Part shown: positions 1 to 8,511 of the stretch, piece by piece
How positions within the stretch are numbered: position 1 is the stretch's first letter
Layout of the letters: every line of letters starts with the position of its first letter
NCBI GenBank assembly: GCA_963743275.1
Contig: CAVUPB010000008.1
Span: 310,001-374,000 of the forward strand
Origin: JALYLC01 sp963743275
Lineage (GTDB): Bacteria > Actinomycetota > Thermoleophilia > Gaiellales > JALYLC01
Length of the DNA: 64,000 nucleotides
Direction: 5' to 3'
Program-made: the position numbers and the translations under genes
The notes under the pieces: model-generated
Told to the model about the DNA's origin: nothing
Databases searched by the model: none
The model's input: the letters and a program-made list of their open reading frames with translations, nothing else

Positions 1-221
1 CGCTGCCGATCAGCCGGCCCGCGGTCTCGCGCCACCTGCGGCTGCTCGAGCAGGCGGGCCTCGTCCGCGGGCGCGCCGACGGCACGCGCCGCATCTACCA
101 GCTCGACGACGAGGGCATCGCGGCGCTGCGCGAGTATCTCGAGGGCGTCTGGGGCGAGGCAGCGGCGCGCTTCCGGCTGGCCGCGGAGAACACGTCCCCC
201 GGCACGCCCGGGGCTCGCTGA
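1..221 (+). CDS. ArsR-family winged-helix regulator, C-terminal part (5' end outside window)
   Basis: Open from the window edge (frame starting at base 3) to TGA at 219-221. The visible 72 residues begin inside the recognition helix (SRPAVSRHLRLLEQAGLV), followed by the beta-wing (RGRADGTRRIYQLDDEG) and a C-terminal helix, as in short ArsR repressors. Its stop overlaps the ATG of the next gene (ATGA), so the two are translationally coupled. ArsR-SRPBCC pairs are common in actinobacteria, where the repressor controls its own operon. No metal-binding cysteines are visible in this part. The operator and the N-terminus lie outside the window. Confidence 0.85.
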   Translation, partial: LPISRPAVSRHLRLLEQAGLVRGRADGTRRIYQLDDEGIAALREYLEGVWGEAAARFRLAAENTSPGTPGAR

Positions 222-670
222 TGCAGCCGATCGAGGTGAGCTTCGCAGTCGCCTGCGCGCCCGAGCACGCGTTCGACGTGTGGACGCGGCGTACCTCGCT
301 GTGGTGGCCGAAGGGCCACTCGGTCAGCGGCGATCCCGCGCTCGAGGTGGTCTTCGAGCCGCACGCGGGTGGGCGGATCGTCGAGCGCACGGGCGCCGGC
401 GACGAGCACGTCTGGGGCGAGATCACGGGCTGGGAGCCGCCACGGCGCCTCGCCTATCGCTGGCACCTCCGCCAGGATCCCGCCGACGCGACCGACGTCG
501 AGATCACGTTCGCCGCCGCGGCCGGCGGCGGCACGGCCGTGCGGATCGTGCACGGCGGCTGGGAGCGCCTGGGCGAGCGGGCGCCGGGCTTGCGCGATCG
601 CAACCGCAGCGGCTGGGACGGGCTCCTGCCGCACTTCGTCGAGGCATCCGAGAGGAGCATCACCACATGA
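221..670 (+). CDS. SRPBCC (AHSA1-like) domain protein
   Basis: 149 residues, the full length of a single START-like/AHSA1 domain. The N-terminus (IEVSFAVACAPEHAFDVWT) is the typical first strand plus helix of the family, and the middle WGEITGWEPPRRLAYRWHL matches the usual 'W-G-x-V-x-x-x-E-P-P-R-R-L' pattern. These domains form a hydrophobic pocket for an unknown small ligand, and no enzymatic activity can be assigned. The ATG overlaps the upstream ArsR stop, and its own TGA overlaps the next ATG (667-670), so this is the middle gene of a tightly coupled three-gene operon. Confidence 0.88.
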   Translation: MQPIEVSFAVACAPEHAFDVWTRRTSLWWPKGHSVSGDPALEVVFEPHAGGRIVERTGAGDEHVWGEITGWEPPRRLAYRWHLRQDPADATDVEITFAAAAGGGTAVRIVHGGWERLGERAPGLRDRNRSGWDGLLPHFVEASERSITT

Positions 671-1083
671 GCGACGTCACCACCGGCTCGGGCACGAAGG
701 ACGACCCCTGGCAGCTGAGCACCCCGCCCGGGACGTCGCAGTACACGGCCTGGCGCGATCCTTCGCTCGATCCCCCGGCGCTCGTCGTGCAGGTCGGCAA
801 GACGCAGCTCCGCTACGACGCGCGCTGCATCGACGACCTGCACGCCATGCTGCGCGGACACGGCGACTGGATGGCGCTCGGCGGGAGCGACGAGCAGAAA
901 CAGGCGGCCGACGGCACGGTCGAGGCGTGGGGGCGATCGGCCGGCAACCCCGTGGGCGGCTTCTACGGCCTCAGGAAGGGGCTGCGCGGGCGTTTCGGCG
1001 TCTACGTCCCGCCGGTGCTCGAGGCGCTGGGACTGGCCGAGGTCGAGCACCAGCCGCGCAACAACCGCATGCGCGCGCGCTAA
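667..1083 (+). CDS. Conserved hypothetical protein, third gene of ArsR-SRPBCC operon
   Basis: 138 residues, ATG overlapping the SRPBCC stop by 4 bp. The protein is soluble, with no signal peptide or membrane segment. Segments such as DDPWQLSTPPGTSQYTAWRD and VPPVLEALGLAEVEHQPRNN look like those of small uncharacterised actinobacterial proteins found next to ArsR/SRPBCC genes, but I cannot assign a function. The TAA stop (1081-1083) overlaps the TAG of the convergent phosphatase gene (1080-1082), so the two genes meet tail to tail with no spacer. Confidence 0.8.
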   Translation: MSDVTTGSGTKDDPWQLSTPPGTSQYTAWRDPSLDPPALVVQVGKTQLRYDARCIDDLHAMLRGHGDWMALGGSDEQKQAADGTVEAWGRSAGNPVGGFYGLRKGLRGRFGVYVPPVLEALGLAEVEHQPRNNRMRAR

Positions 1084-2600
1084 GGCGTCGCAGCGCGGGA
1101 GCGGCGCTCGAGCAGCAGGAGCGCGGCGTCGTCCGGGAGCGATCCGCCGTTGGCCTCGGAGGCGGCCCGCATGATCTCCTCGAGCAACTCGCGGCCGCCG
1201 GTCGTCGCGCCCGTGAGCAGGGAGCAGAGCCGATCCTCCCCGAAGCGCTCGCTCGCGAGGGGCGCTGCGCGTCCCTCGATCACGCCGTCGGTGTAGAGCA
1301 GCAGCGAGAACGCCGCGGGCAAGGCGAGGCGCGCGGGCGTCCAGGTGGCGACGTCGCTGACGCCGAGCGGCACGCCGGTGGTCGCGCCGAGCGGGACCTG
1401 CGCGCCGTCGCAGATCAGGAACGGCGGCGGGTGGCCGGCGAGCGTGACGGTGGCCTCCTTGAACCCCGGGTCGATCACGACCGAGCAGACGGTGGCGAAG
1501 AACTCCTCGTAGCGCGCATGCGCGAGCAGGAGCTGGTTGAGGCTCGCGAGCCGGGCCTGCGGCGGCACGTCCGCCTCGATCAGGGCCTCCCATCCGGCGC
1601 GCAGCATCGCCGCCATCGCGGCGGCCTCCGGGCCGTGGCCCGAGACGTCGCCGACGAGCAGCGCGATGCTGTTGTCGGCCCGCTCCGTCGCGGCGTAGAA
1701 GTCGCCGCCGAGCTCGAGCCGCTGCTCGCCGGGCCGGTAGAGCGATGCGATCGAGACGTCGACACGGCGCAGCCGCGGCGCGGGGACGAGCGAGCCGACG
1801 AGCTCGCGATGGAGTGCCACCGCTTCGGCGACGCCGCGCTGCGCATGCCGGCGCAGGCGCAGGGCCGCGAAGCCGGCAGCGAGCGAGCCCAGGACCCACA
1901 CGGCGACGAGAAGGCTTCCGTAGCCCCAGGGCGCAGGCGGCTCCGCGTAGCCGACGATGACGACGAAGGCGACGCCCCCGGCGAGCGCCACGGCCACGCC
2001 CGCCCACACGTCCGCCACCGCGATCGCGAGCACGCCCATGATCGCGATCGCCCCGGCCGCGCCCACGGATTCGTTGCGGCCGGCCCAGCGCGCGATCAGC
2101 GCCCACCCGAGCTCGAACCCGGCGCCGGCCAGGACGAGCCAGGTGCGGATGTGCAGGCCGACGCCGGCGGCCGGGTCGAACATCGCCCCCCGGAGCGCGC
2201 GCGTCCACGCCGATCGCCCGCCGGCGGCGATCGGCGGCGGCTGCGCGGCCGCCGGCACCGCGTGGCCGACGACGCCTGCGACGGTGCCGTCGGCGCCGTG
2301 GCGCGGCGCGTCGTGAACGAGCACGCGGATCAGGCGGCCGTCGCGGCGGCGCACGTCGAACTCCCCCTCCCACGTCCGGCCGAGCGCCAGCGCCTGCAGG
2401 ATCTCGCGGGCCTGCTGCCGGGCGCGCACGGGCACGATCAGGCGCATGATGGGCTCGCCGATCGCCTCGTGAGCGGCGTAGCCGTAGAGCTCTTCGGCGG
2501 CCCGATTCCACGCGACCACGACGCCGTCGACGTCGGTCTCGACGCGGGCGGCGTCGTCGAGCGCCCAGCTCGGTGGTCGATGTGTCCTCGCCGTGCTCAT
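1080..2600 (-). CDS. PAS domain membrane protein with SpoIIE-type PP2C phosphatase domain
   Basis: 506 residues from ATG 2600; an ATG at 2645 would overlap the upstream gene, while ATG 2600 has a GAGGA ribosome site about 12 bases upstream. An N-terminal PAS domain (VETDVDGVVVAWNRAAEELYG) precedes roughly four hydrophobic segments (about residues 150-255). The C-terminal phosphatase has the metal-binding motifs GGDFYA, VGDVSGHGPEAA, TDGVIEG and DDAALLLLE. SpoIIE-type phosphatases usually dephosphorylate STAS anti-anti-sigma proteins, so this may feed a partner-switch cascade. STAS genes occur at 42655 and 54403, but a direct link is only a guess. Probably co-transcribed with the flavin monooxygenase gene 13 bp upstream. 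Confidence 0.88.
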   Translation of the reverse strand: MSTARTHRPPSWALDDAARVETDVDGVVVAWNRAAEELYGYAAHEAIGEPIMRLIVPVRARQQAREILQALALGRTWEGEFDVRRRDGRLIRVLVHDAPRHGADGTVAGVVGHAVPAAAQPPPIAAGGRSAWTRALRGAMFDPAAGVGLHIRTWLVLAGAGFELGWALIARWAGRNESVGAAGAIAIMGVLAIAVADVWAGVAVALAGGVAFVVIVGYAEPPAPWGYGSLLVAVWVLGSLAAGFAALRLRRHAQRGVAEAVALHRELVGSLVPAPRLRRVDVSIASLYRPGEQRLELGGDFYAATERADNSIALLVGDVSGHGPEAAAMAAMLRAGWEALIEADVPPQARLASLNQLLLAHARYEEFFATVCSVVIDPGFKEATVTLAGHPPPFLICDGAQVPLGATTGVPLGVSDVATWTPARLALPAAFSLLLYTDGVIEGRAAPLASERFGEDRLCSLLTGATTGGRELLEEIMRAASEANGGSLPDDAALLLLERRSRAATP

Positions 2601-2613
2601 CGAGCGGCTGTCC

Positions 2614-3621
2614 TCATTGGCCTGCGAGTCCGAACGCCTCGGCAATCAGCTCGTAGGAGCGCCGGCGCGCCGCGTGGTCGTGCACGATCGTGACGATCAG
2701 CACTTCGCCTGCACCGTACTCGGTCGCGATCGCTTCGATGCCGGCGCGCACGGCACCCGGGGTGCCGACGACGACGCGCCGGCCGCCCGCATCGCCGACG
2801 CCCGCCTCCTCGAGGAACGCGACCGCCTTCTCGACGGGAGGGACGGCGATGACCTCGCCGCGGCGCAGCAGCGTGATCGCCATGCGCTGGCTCGCGGCGA
2901 GCCGCCGCGCCTGCTCGTCGCTCTCGGCGCAGATCGCCGACACGCAGACCGAGATCTCGGGCCGCTCGCGACGGCGCGAGGGCGCGAAGCGCTCGCGGTA
3001 GAGGCGCGCGTTCTCGGCGCCGCCCGGATTGATGAAGTCGGCGATCGAGTACGGCAGCCCGAGCTCGCCCGCCCAGATCGCGCTCTGAGGCGACGAGCCC
3101 AGCAACCAGACGTCGGGGGCGCCGGGCGCGCCCGGCAGGGCCGCCAGGCGCGCGAAGAGGTGGTTCGCGGGGAAGTCGTCCTCGAAGTAGGCGAGCAGCT
3201 CGGCCAGCTGCTCGGGGAAGTCGTCGGGCGACATCTGCCGCCGGTCGCGCTGGAGCGCGAACATCGTCTCGCGATCCGAGCCGGGGGCGCGCCCGACGCC
3301 GAGGTCGATGCGGTCGCCGTGGAGCCCGCCGAGGATGCTGAAGGTCTCGGCGACCTTGAGCGGGCTGTAGTGCGGCAGCATCACGCCGCCGCTGCCGACG
3401 CGCATGCGCTCGGTCGCAGCCGCGATCTCGGCGATCAGGATCTCGGGCGCGGCGCTCGCGAGCATCGCCATCCCGTGATGCTCGGCGACCCAGTAGCGCG
3501 CGTAGCCGAGCCGATCGGCGAGGCGCGCGAGATCGACGCTGTTGCGGAGCGCGGCGGCGCCCGTCCCTCCCTCGGCGATCGGGGACTGGTCGAGCACGCT
3601 GATCCGCAACGGCGCCGTCAA
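2614..3621 (-). CDS. LLM-class flavin-dependent oxidoreductase (bacterial luciferase family)
   Basis: 335 residues, typical for the single-subunit luciferase-like family. The start RISVLDQSPIAEGGT and the motifs YWVAEHHGMAMLA, GSGGVMLPHYSPLKVAE and DLGVGRAPGSD are hallmarks of the MsnO8-type group, a TIM barrel that binds FMN or F420. The physiological substrate cannot be read from sequence. The enzyme should be cytosolic. It is transcribed leftwards and followed 13 bp later by the PAS-phosphatase gene, so the two may form an operon. Confidence 0.9.
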   Translation of the reverse strand: MTAPLRISVLDQSPIAEGGTGAAALRNSVDLARLADRLGYARYWVAEHHGMAMLASAAPEILIAEIAAATERMRVGSGGVMLPHYSPLKVAETFSILGGLHGDRIDLGVGRAPGSDRETMFALQRDRRQMSPDDFPEQLAELLAYFEDDFPANHLFARLAALPGAPGAPDVWLLGSSPQSAIWAGELGLPYSIADFINPGGAENARLYRERFAPSRRRERPEISVCVSAICAESDEQARRLAASQRMAITLLRRGEVIAVPPVEKAVAFLEEAGVGDAGGRRVVVGTPGAVRAGIEAIATEYGAGEVLIVTIVHDHAARRRSYELIAEAFGLAGQ

Positions 3622-3704
3622 CGGGAACTGCTGCGAACCCGGACCGTTGCCGTCTCGACCATGGCACCGAGTCTAGCCCGAGACCGTCGCACGACTCCGC
3701 CGGA

Positions 3705-5105
3705 TCAGATGCCGCGGGCGGCGCGGCGCAGCCGCTTCGCCGCCTTCGGCAGCCGGGCGCGCGCCGCGCGGCGGCGCGCGTGCTGCCGTTCCGCCAGGCG
3801 CCCCGCGGCGAACGCCGCCGCCGGCGTCGCGAGGCCCGCGAGCTGCGTCAGCCGCTGCTCGGCCACGACGGCGTCCTGGTGCTCGCCGAGGATCGCCTGG
3901 AGCTTCGCGGCGCGCGCGGCGAGGCGGCGTGCGGGCCCGCCCGCGGCGCGCTCGGCCAGCTCCGCGGCGTAGCGGGCGTGCTTGCCCGCGATCCGCAGCT
4001 CGTGCAGCTCGGCGTCCGGCGACGCGGCGGAGAACCGGCGCAGCCCGCGGCGGACCCTGCGGGTGGCGCGGCCGAGGATGCGCTCGAGCGACTCGTTCCC
4101 GGGGCGCACGGGCAGGCTCTCGGCAATCGCCTCCAGCCGGTCGAGCAGCGCCAGGTAGCGGGCCGAGTCGAGCGCCTCGGCGAGCCGCGTGCGCGCCGGC
4201 TGCGACTGCTCGCGGATGAGCGCGACGAGCTCGCCCGCGCCGCTGCCGAGCTCGCGCTCGGCGTAGGCGGCGAAGACGTCCGCGTCGCGCACCTCGCCGA
4301 GCACCCCGCCGAGCCACGCGAGCTCGGCGCGCGTCGCGCGCACCCAGTCCGGATCGAGCAGCCGGCGCGCGTCCGCGAGCACGCTGCGCATCCGCCGCGT
4401 CGCGACGCGCATCCGGTGCACGCCCTCGGCCGCGCCGCAGCGGGTCGGGGGATCGTTGTGCAGCAGCGACTCGACCTGATCGCCCAGGTACGCGCGGAGG
4501 TGCTCGACCGCGGGTGCTCCCCGCTTGGGCCGCGCGCGCTTCACGGCGGGGAGGTCGAGCGCCTGTCCGACCTTCGGGCGGCCGTCGCCACGGCGCGCTC
4601 CGGCCGCGCGCAGCTGCCGCTCGAGCCGCGCGACGAGGCCCGCGCCGCCCGCCCCGAGCGGCGCGACCCCGACCTCGGCGAAGGAGTGCACGACGCGGCT
4701 CCCCTCCAGGACGTCGACGCTGTCGTGGACGACCTCCGCCGCGGGCACGCCACCCGAGGTCACGCGCACGGAGCGGCGCAGGATGTGCAGCTCGGCGACC
4801 GGCCGCAAGGGGCGGTCTCGCGCATAGGCCCGCACGAGCGCCGCGATCTCCGCGGGCAGCGCGGAGTCGTCGGCCTCCCATTCGAGCCGGAGGCCGCCGC
4901 CGGCCGCCGGCAGCTGCAGCTGCCAGCGGTCGCGCCCATCCTCGGATCGCCGCCGGAGCGCCACGCCGTAGCGCGCGAGCCGGAGGTCGGGCGTGTCGTG
5001 GTAGGTCGCCCGCAGGCGCCGCGGTTGGATCGCGATCGGCAGCGGCGGCAGCTCGAAGCCGTCGTCGACCGTCAGCTTGAGGTCGCGCTCGGGCGTCTCG
5101 TTCAC
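3705..5105 (-). CDS. CYTH and CHAD domain-containing protein
   Basis: 466 residues. The N-terminal half (about 1-200) is a CYTH/triphosphate-tunnel domain opening with ERDLKLTVDDGF, with basic and acidic strands such as YHDTPDLRLARYGVALRRR. The C-terminal half (about 215-450) is a CHAD alpha-helical domain with the signature HRMRVATRRMRS and HELRIAGKHARYAAELAE. CHAD domains bind inorganic polyphosphate and CYTH domains bind or hydrolyse triphosphates, so a role at polyphosphate is likely. The protein is rich in Arg and has no signal peptide. It stands alone, 27 bp from the stop of the OYE gene on the same strand. Confidence 0.92.
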   Translation of the reverse strand: MNETPERDLKLTVDDGFELPPLPIAIQPRRLRATYHDTPDLRLARYGVALRRRSEDGRDRWQLQLPAAGGGLRLEWEADDSALPAEIAALVRAYARDRPLRPVAELHILRRSVRVTSGGVPAAEVVHDSVDVLEGSRVVHSFAEVGVAPLGAGGAGLVARLERQLRAAGARRGDGRPKVGQALDLPAVKRARPKRGAPAVEHLRAYLGDQVESLLHNDPPTRCGAAEGVHRMRVATRRMRSVLADARRLLDPDWVRATRAELAWLGGVLGEVRDADVFAAYAERELGSGAGELVALIREQSQPARTRLAEALDSARYLALLDRLEAIAESLPVRPGNESLERILGRATRRVRRGLRRFSAASPDAELHELRIAGKHARYAAELAERAAGGPARRLAARAAKLQAILGEHQDAVVAEQRLTQLAGLATPAAAFAAGRLAERQHARRRAARARLPKAAKRLRRAARGI

Positions 5106-5132
5106 GGGCGAGGTATACCCGAGTGGCGCCGT

Positions 5133-6233
5133 TCAGCGCGCGCGGGCGGCGAGGCGCGGTCGCGCGCGCAGGTATTGCGCGGGCCACGCATCGCTCTCGA
5201 CGCCGAGCTCGGCCGCGGCGCGCAGCGGCCACGACGCGTCGCGCAGCGACTCGCGACCGAGCAGGACGACGTCGGCATCGCCGGCCTGGAGGATGTCCTC
5301 GGCCTGGCGCGGCTCCGTGATCAGGCCGACGGCGGCCGTCGCGATCCCGGCGCCGCGGCGGATCGCCGCGGCGAAGGGCACCTGGTAGCCCGGCGTGAGC
5401 GGGATCTGCTGCGCGGGCGAGTTCCCGCCCGACGAGCAGTCGACGAGGTCGACGCCGAGCGGGCCGAGCAGCGCAGCGAGCGCGATCGAATCCTCCAGCG
5501 CCCAGCCCCCCTCGACCCAGTCGCTCGCCGAGATGCGCACGGCCAGGGGCAGCGCGGCCGGCCAGGCCGCGCGGACGGCCTCCACGACCTCGAGCAGCAG
5601 CCGCGTGCGCCCCGCGAAGTCGCCGCCGTAACCGTCGCCGCGCCGGTTCGAGAGCGGCGAGAGGAACTCGTGCAGCAGGTAGCCGTGGGCTGCGTGCACC
5701 TCGAGGAGCCGGAAGCCCGCCGCATGGGCGCGGCGCGCCGCGGCGGCGAACGCCTCGACCACGGCTGCGATCTCGCCCGCGGCGAGCTCGGTCGGCACGT
5801 GCCAGCCGTCGTCGTAGGCGAGCGCGCTCGGCCCGACCGGCTGCCAGCCACGCTCGTCCGGCCCGAGCGGGCGCCCGCCGCGCCAGGGCGCATCGACCGA
5901 CGCCTTGCGACCGGCGTGCGCGATCTGGATGCCCGGAACGGCGCCATGCTCGCTCAGGAAGGCCGTGATGCGCCGGAACGCCTCGACCTGGGCCTGCGAC
6001 CAGATACCCGAGTCGTCGGGGCTGATCCGGCCCTCCGGCGAGACGGCGCTGGCCTCGACGATCACGGCGCCGGCGCCGCCCGTGGCCCGTGCGCCGAGAT
6101 GCACGAGGTGCCAGTCGCCGGGCACGCCGTCGTGCGAGGAGTACTGGCACATGGGGGAGACCCAGGCGCGATTGCGGAACTCGACGTCCCGGAAGCCGAT
6201 GGGGGTGTGAAGCAGGGACACGCGCCGCATCAT
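5133..6233 (-). CDS. NADH:flavin oxidoreductase, Old Yellow Enzyme family (YqjM/NamA-like)
   Basis: 366 residues, normal for the YqjM class. Visible motifs are the N-terminal LLHTPIGFRDVEFRNRAWVSPMCQYSS (with the Cys of the YqjM class next to FMN), QIAHAGRKAS (the His pair that binds the substrate carbonyl is in this region), EVHAAHGYLLHEFLSPLSN and LVDCSSGGN. It should reduce activated C=C bonds of enones with NAD(P)H and FMN. The start is uncertain: ATG 6233, ATG 6230 and GTG 6221 are possible and none has a clear ribosome site. The start codon lies only 5 bp from that of the divergent methyltransferase, leaving no room for ordinary separate leaders. Confidence 0.9.
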   Translation of the reverse strand: MMRRVSLLHTPIGFRDVEFRNRAWVSPMCQYSSHDGVPGDWHLVHLGARATGGAGAVIVEASAVSPEGRISPDDSGIWSQAQVEAFRRITAFLSEHGAVPGIQIAHAGRKASVDAPWRGGRPLGPDERGWQPVGPSALAYDDGWHVPTELAAGEIAAVVEAFAAAARRAHAAGFRLLEVHAAHGYLLHEFLSPLSNRRGDGYGGDFAGRTRLLLEVVEAVRAAWPAALPLAVRISASDWVEGGWALEDSIALAALLGPLGVDLVDCSSGGNSPAQQIPLTPGYQVPFAAAIRRGAGIATAAVGLITEPRQAEDILQAGDADVVLLGRESLRDASWPLRAAAELGVESDAWPAQYLRARPRLAARAR

Positions 6234-6238
6234 TCAGC

Positions 6239-7927
6239 ATGTACGGCATGTCCGGGATCATCCTCACCGACGGCGGCATGGGCCAGGAGCTGCTGCGCCG
6301 CTCGCACGCCGCCCCGACGCCGCTCTGGTCGGCCCGCGTCCTGATCGACGAGCCGGGGCTCGTGCGCGACCTGCATGTCGAGTTCATCGACGCCGGGGCG
6401 CGCGTGATCACGATCAACGCGTACGGCGCGACGCCCGAGCGGCTCGCGCGGGAGGGCGAGCGCGAGCTCTTCGAGCCGCTCCAGCGGCGCGCCATCGAGC
6501 TTGCCGAAACGGCCCGGGAGCAGGCGCGCGCGGGCGACGGCGTGCTCATCACGGGCTGCCTGCCGCCGCTCTTCGGGAGCTATCACCCGAGGCTGACGAT
6601 CCCGTACGACGAGACCCTGGCGATCTACCGGCGGATCGTCGCGCAGCAGGCCGACCGGGTCGACGTGATGCTCTGCGAGACCATGGCGTCGGCCGAGGAG
6701 GGCCGCGCGGCGGCGACGGCCGCCGCCGAGAGCGGCAAGCCGGTATGGGTCTCGTGGACGCTCGCGGACGAGGGGCCGCCGCGGCTGCGCAGCGGCGAGA
6801 CGCTCGCGACCGCCGCCCGGGCGCTCGACGGCATCCCGGTCGCCGCGCGCCTCGTCAACTGCTCGCGGCCGGAGGCGGTCACGGCGGCGCTCCCCGAGCT
6901 CGTCGCCCTCGGCGGCACCGCCGGCGCCTACGCCAACGCCTTCACCGCTGTCGATGCGCTCGAGCACGGCGGGACGGTCGACGTGCTCGCCGCCCGCGAG
7001 GATCTCTCCCCGGCGGCCTACGCCGACTTCGCGCTGGGCTGGGTCGCCGCCGGCGCGACGATCGTCGGCGGGTGCTGCGAGGTCGGCCCCGCGCACATCG
7101 CAGAGCTGCGCGACCGCCTGGCCGGAATGGAAGCGCCCGCGTTCGTGCTCGAGGCGTCCGACAGCGCCGTGTCCGCGGAGCTTCAGCGCGCCTACTTCGC
7201 CGACATCGCCGGGCGCTATCCCGGCTGGAGCCCCGATCTCATCCCGAGCGCCGACCCGGCGGAGGTGGCACCGCCGGTCGGGGCCTGGGTCGTCGCGTAT
7301 CTCGGCGGGCGGCCCGTCGGCTGCGGCGGCATCAAGCGGCTCGACGACGAGGCCGCCGAGCTCAAGCGGATCTACCTGGGCCCGGCGGCGCGCGGGCGCG
7401 GGGTCGGCCGCCGCCTGCTGGAGGAGCTCGAACGGCACGCGCGCGTGCTCGGCTATGCGTACCTGCGGCTCGACACGGGCGACCGGCAGCCCGAGGCGCT
7501 CGCGCTCTTCCGCTCGGCGGGCTACGTCGAGATCCCCGACTACAACGGCAACACCTGGGCGACCTACTGGATGGAGAAGCGCCTCGAGACGGACCTAAGG
7601 CCGGCGCGCCGGGCTGCATCAGGCGGGCGTGCGCCCGTAGAAGAGGCGGTAGGTCTCCTCGCCGAGCCGGTGACCGGGCGCGCGGGCGTAGGAGAGCACC
7701 GCGTTGACGCGCACGCGCGAGCCCTCGACGGGCGTCACCCGGTGCGGGCTCCAGTGCCCGCGGAAGAGCGCGAGCGTCCCCGGCTCGCCCGACATCGTGC
7801 GGATCGCAGAGCGCTCGCCGCCGAGCAGCGCGCGCACGCCGGCGTCGTTGCGGTCGCCGGCGCTGCGCAGCATCGGCGCGAACTCGAAGATCGCCGCCGG
7901 CCTCGGGCGCCTGGAGCAGCAGCGTGA
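6239..7927 (+). CDS. Homocysteine S-methyltransferase fused to GNAT acetyltransferase domain
   Basis: Residues 1-300 form a homocysteine S-methyltransferase barrel (ILTDGGMGQELLRR; zinc cysteines in VNCSRPEAV and GGCCEVGP). It would transfer a methyl group from a donor such as S-methylmethionine to homocysteine. Residues about 310-455 form a GNAT domain (AELKRIYLGPAARGRGVGRRLLEELERHA is the acetyl-CoA loop). No stop occurs in any frame around the junction, so the fusion looks real. The tail after about 7598 is suspicious because it runs 309 bp antisense over the next gene. If one base were removed near 7590, the ORF would end at TAA 7596-7598. Start ATG 6239 or 6248. Confidence 0.85.
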   Translation: MYGMSGIILTDGGMGQELLRRSHAAPTPLWSARVLIDEPGLVRDLHVEFIDAGARVITINAYGATPERLAREGERELFEPLQRRAIELAETAREQARAGDGVLITGCLPPLFGSYHPRLTIPYDETLAIYRRIVAQQADRVDVMLCETMASAEEGRAAATAAAESGKPVWVSWTLADEGPPRLRSGETLATAARALDGIPVAARLVNCSRPEAVTAALPELVALGGTAGAYANAFTAVDALEHGGTVDVLAAREDLSPAAYADFALGWVAAGATIVGGCCEVGPAHIAELRDRLAGMEAPAFVLEASDSAVSAELQRAYFADIAGRYPGWSPDLIPSADPAEVAPPVGAWVVAYLGGRPVGCGGIKRLDDEAAELKRIYLGPAARGRGVGRRLLEELERHARVLGYAYLRLDTGDRQPEALALFRSAGYVEIPDYNGNTWATYWMEKRLETDLRPARRAASGGRAPVEEAVGLLAEPVTGRAGVGEHRVDAHARALDGRHPVRAPVPAEERERPRLARHRADRRALAAEQRAHAGVVAVAGAAQHRRELEDRRRPRAPGAAA

Positions 7928-8429
7928 CGACGAAGTCGGCGCCGTCGAAGTGCCAGCCGAGCTCGTCCCCGGGCGCGTAGTACATGTAGTTGAGCGCGCC
8001 CAGTGGATCCTCCGAGCGGAAGATCGGCTCGATCTCGAGCGCTGCGCCGACGAAGCGGAGCATCTCCTCGGACTCGTACAGCGCCCGCACCGGGGAGGCC
8101 GCCGGGATGTCGTCGAGCGCGGTTCCCTCCTTGCCCGAGCGGATCCGCGTGCGGCGGGGGTCGTCGGCGGCGAGCGATTCGAGCGGCAGGCCCGAGAACT
8201 CGATGTCGTGCGCCTGCTCGGTGCGGTAGGCCTTGCCGCGCACCGAGAGCGCGCTCTCGACCGCGGCGGCGACGGCGCCGGGCAGCAGGAACCCCGGCAG
8301 GTCGCAGGCGCCGACGCCCTGCAGCGCCTCGCGCGCGCGGGCGACGAGGGCGATCCCCGCGGGTTCACCGAGCCGGTCGATCGGGTAGCGGTCGAGATCG
8401 ACGACCTCGCGCAACGGGAGCTGCTTCAT
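7619..8429 (-). CDS. 2OG-Fe(II) oxygenase family protein, frameshifted
   Basis: Starts at ATG 8429 and reads MKQLPLREVVDLDRYPIDRL through GDELGWHFDGADFVVTLLLQ, which holds the HxD iron ligands. At about 7892-7897 the reading frame changes, then continues as IFEFAPMLRSAGDR to FRGHWSPHRVTPVEGSRVRVNAVLSYARAPG, with the distal iron His and the 2-oxoglutarate Arg, ending at 7619. Removal of one base gives a continuous protein of about 269 residues (EAGGIFEFAP across the join). All catalytic residues are present, so this is more likely a sequencing insertion than a dead gene. The substrate is unknown. Confidence 0.8.
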
Positions 8430-8511
8430 GGCGCAGAGGCTAGCGGCGGGCGCGCGGTCGCCTATGACGTGACCATGGAGGACGCGCGCCCCTCGGCGAA
8501 GCGGGACTGAG

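Noticed and set aside
454..2511. Long minus-strand ORF over the SRPBCC and phosphatase region
   Set aside because: Same GC-driven shadow; it is almost wholly Arg/Ala and contradicts the well-supported genes at 221-1083 and 1080-2600.
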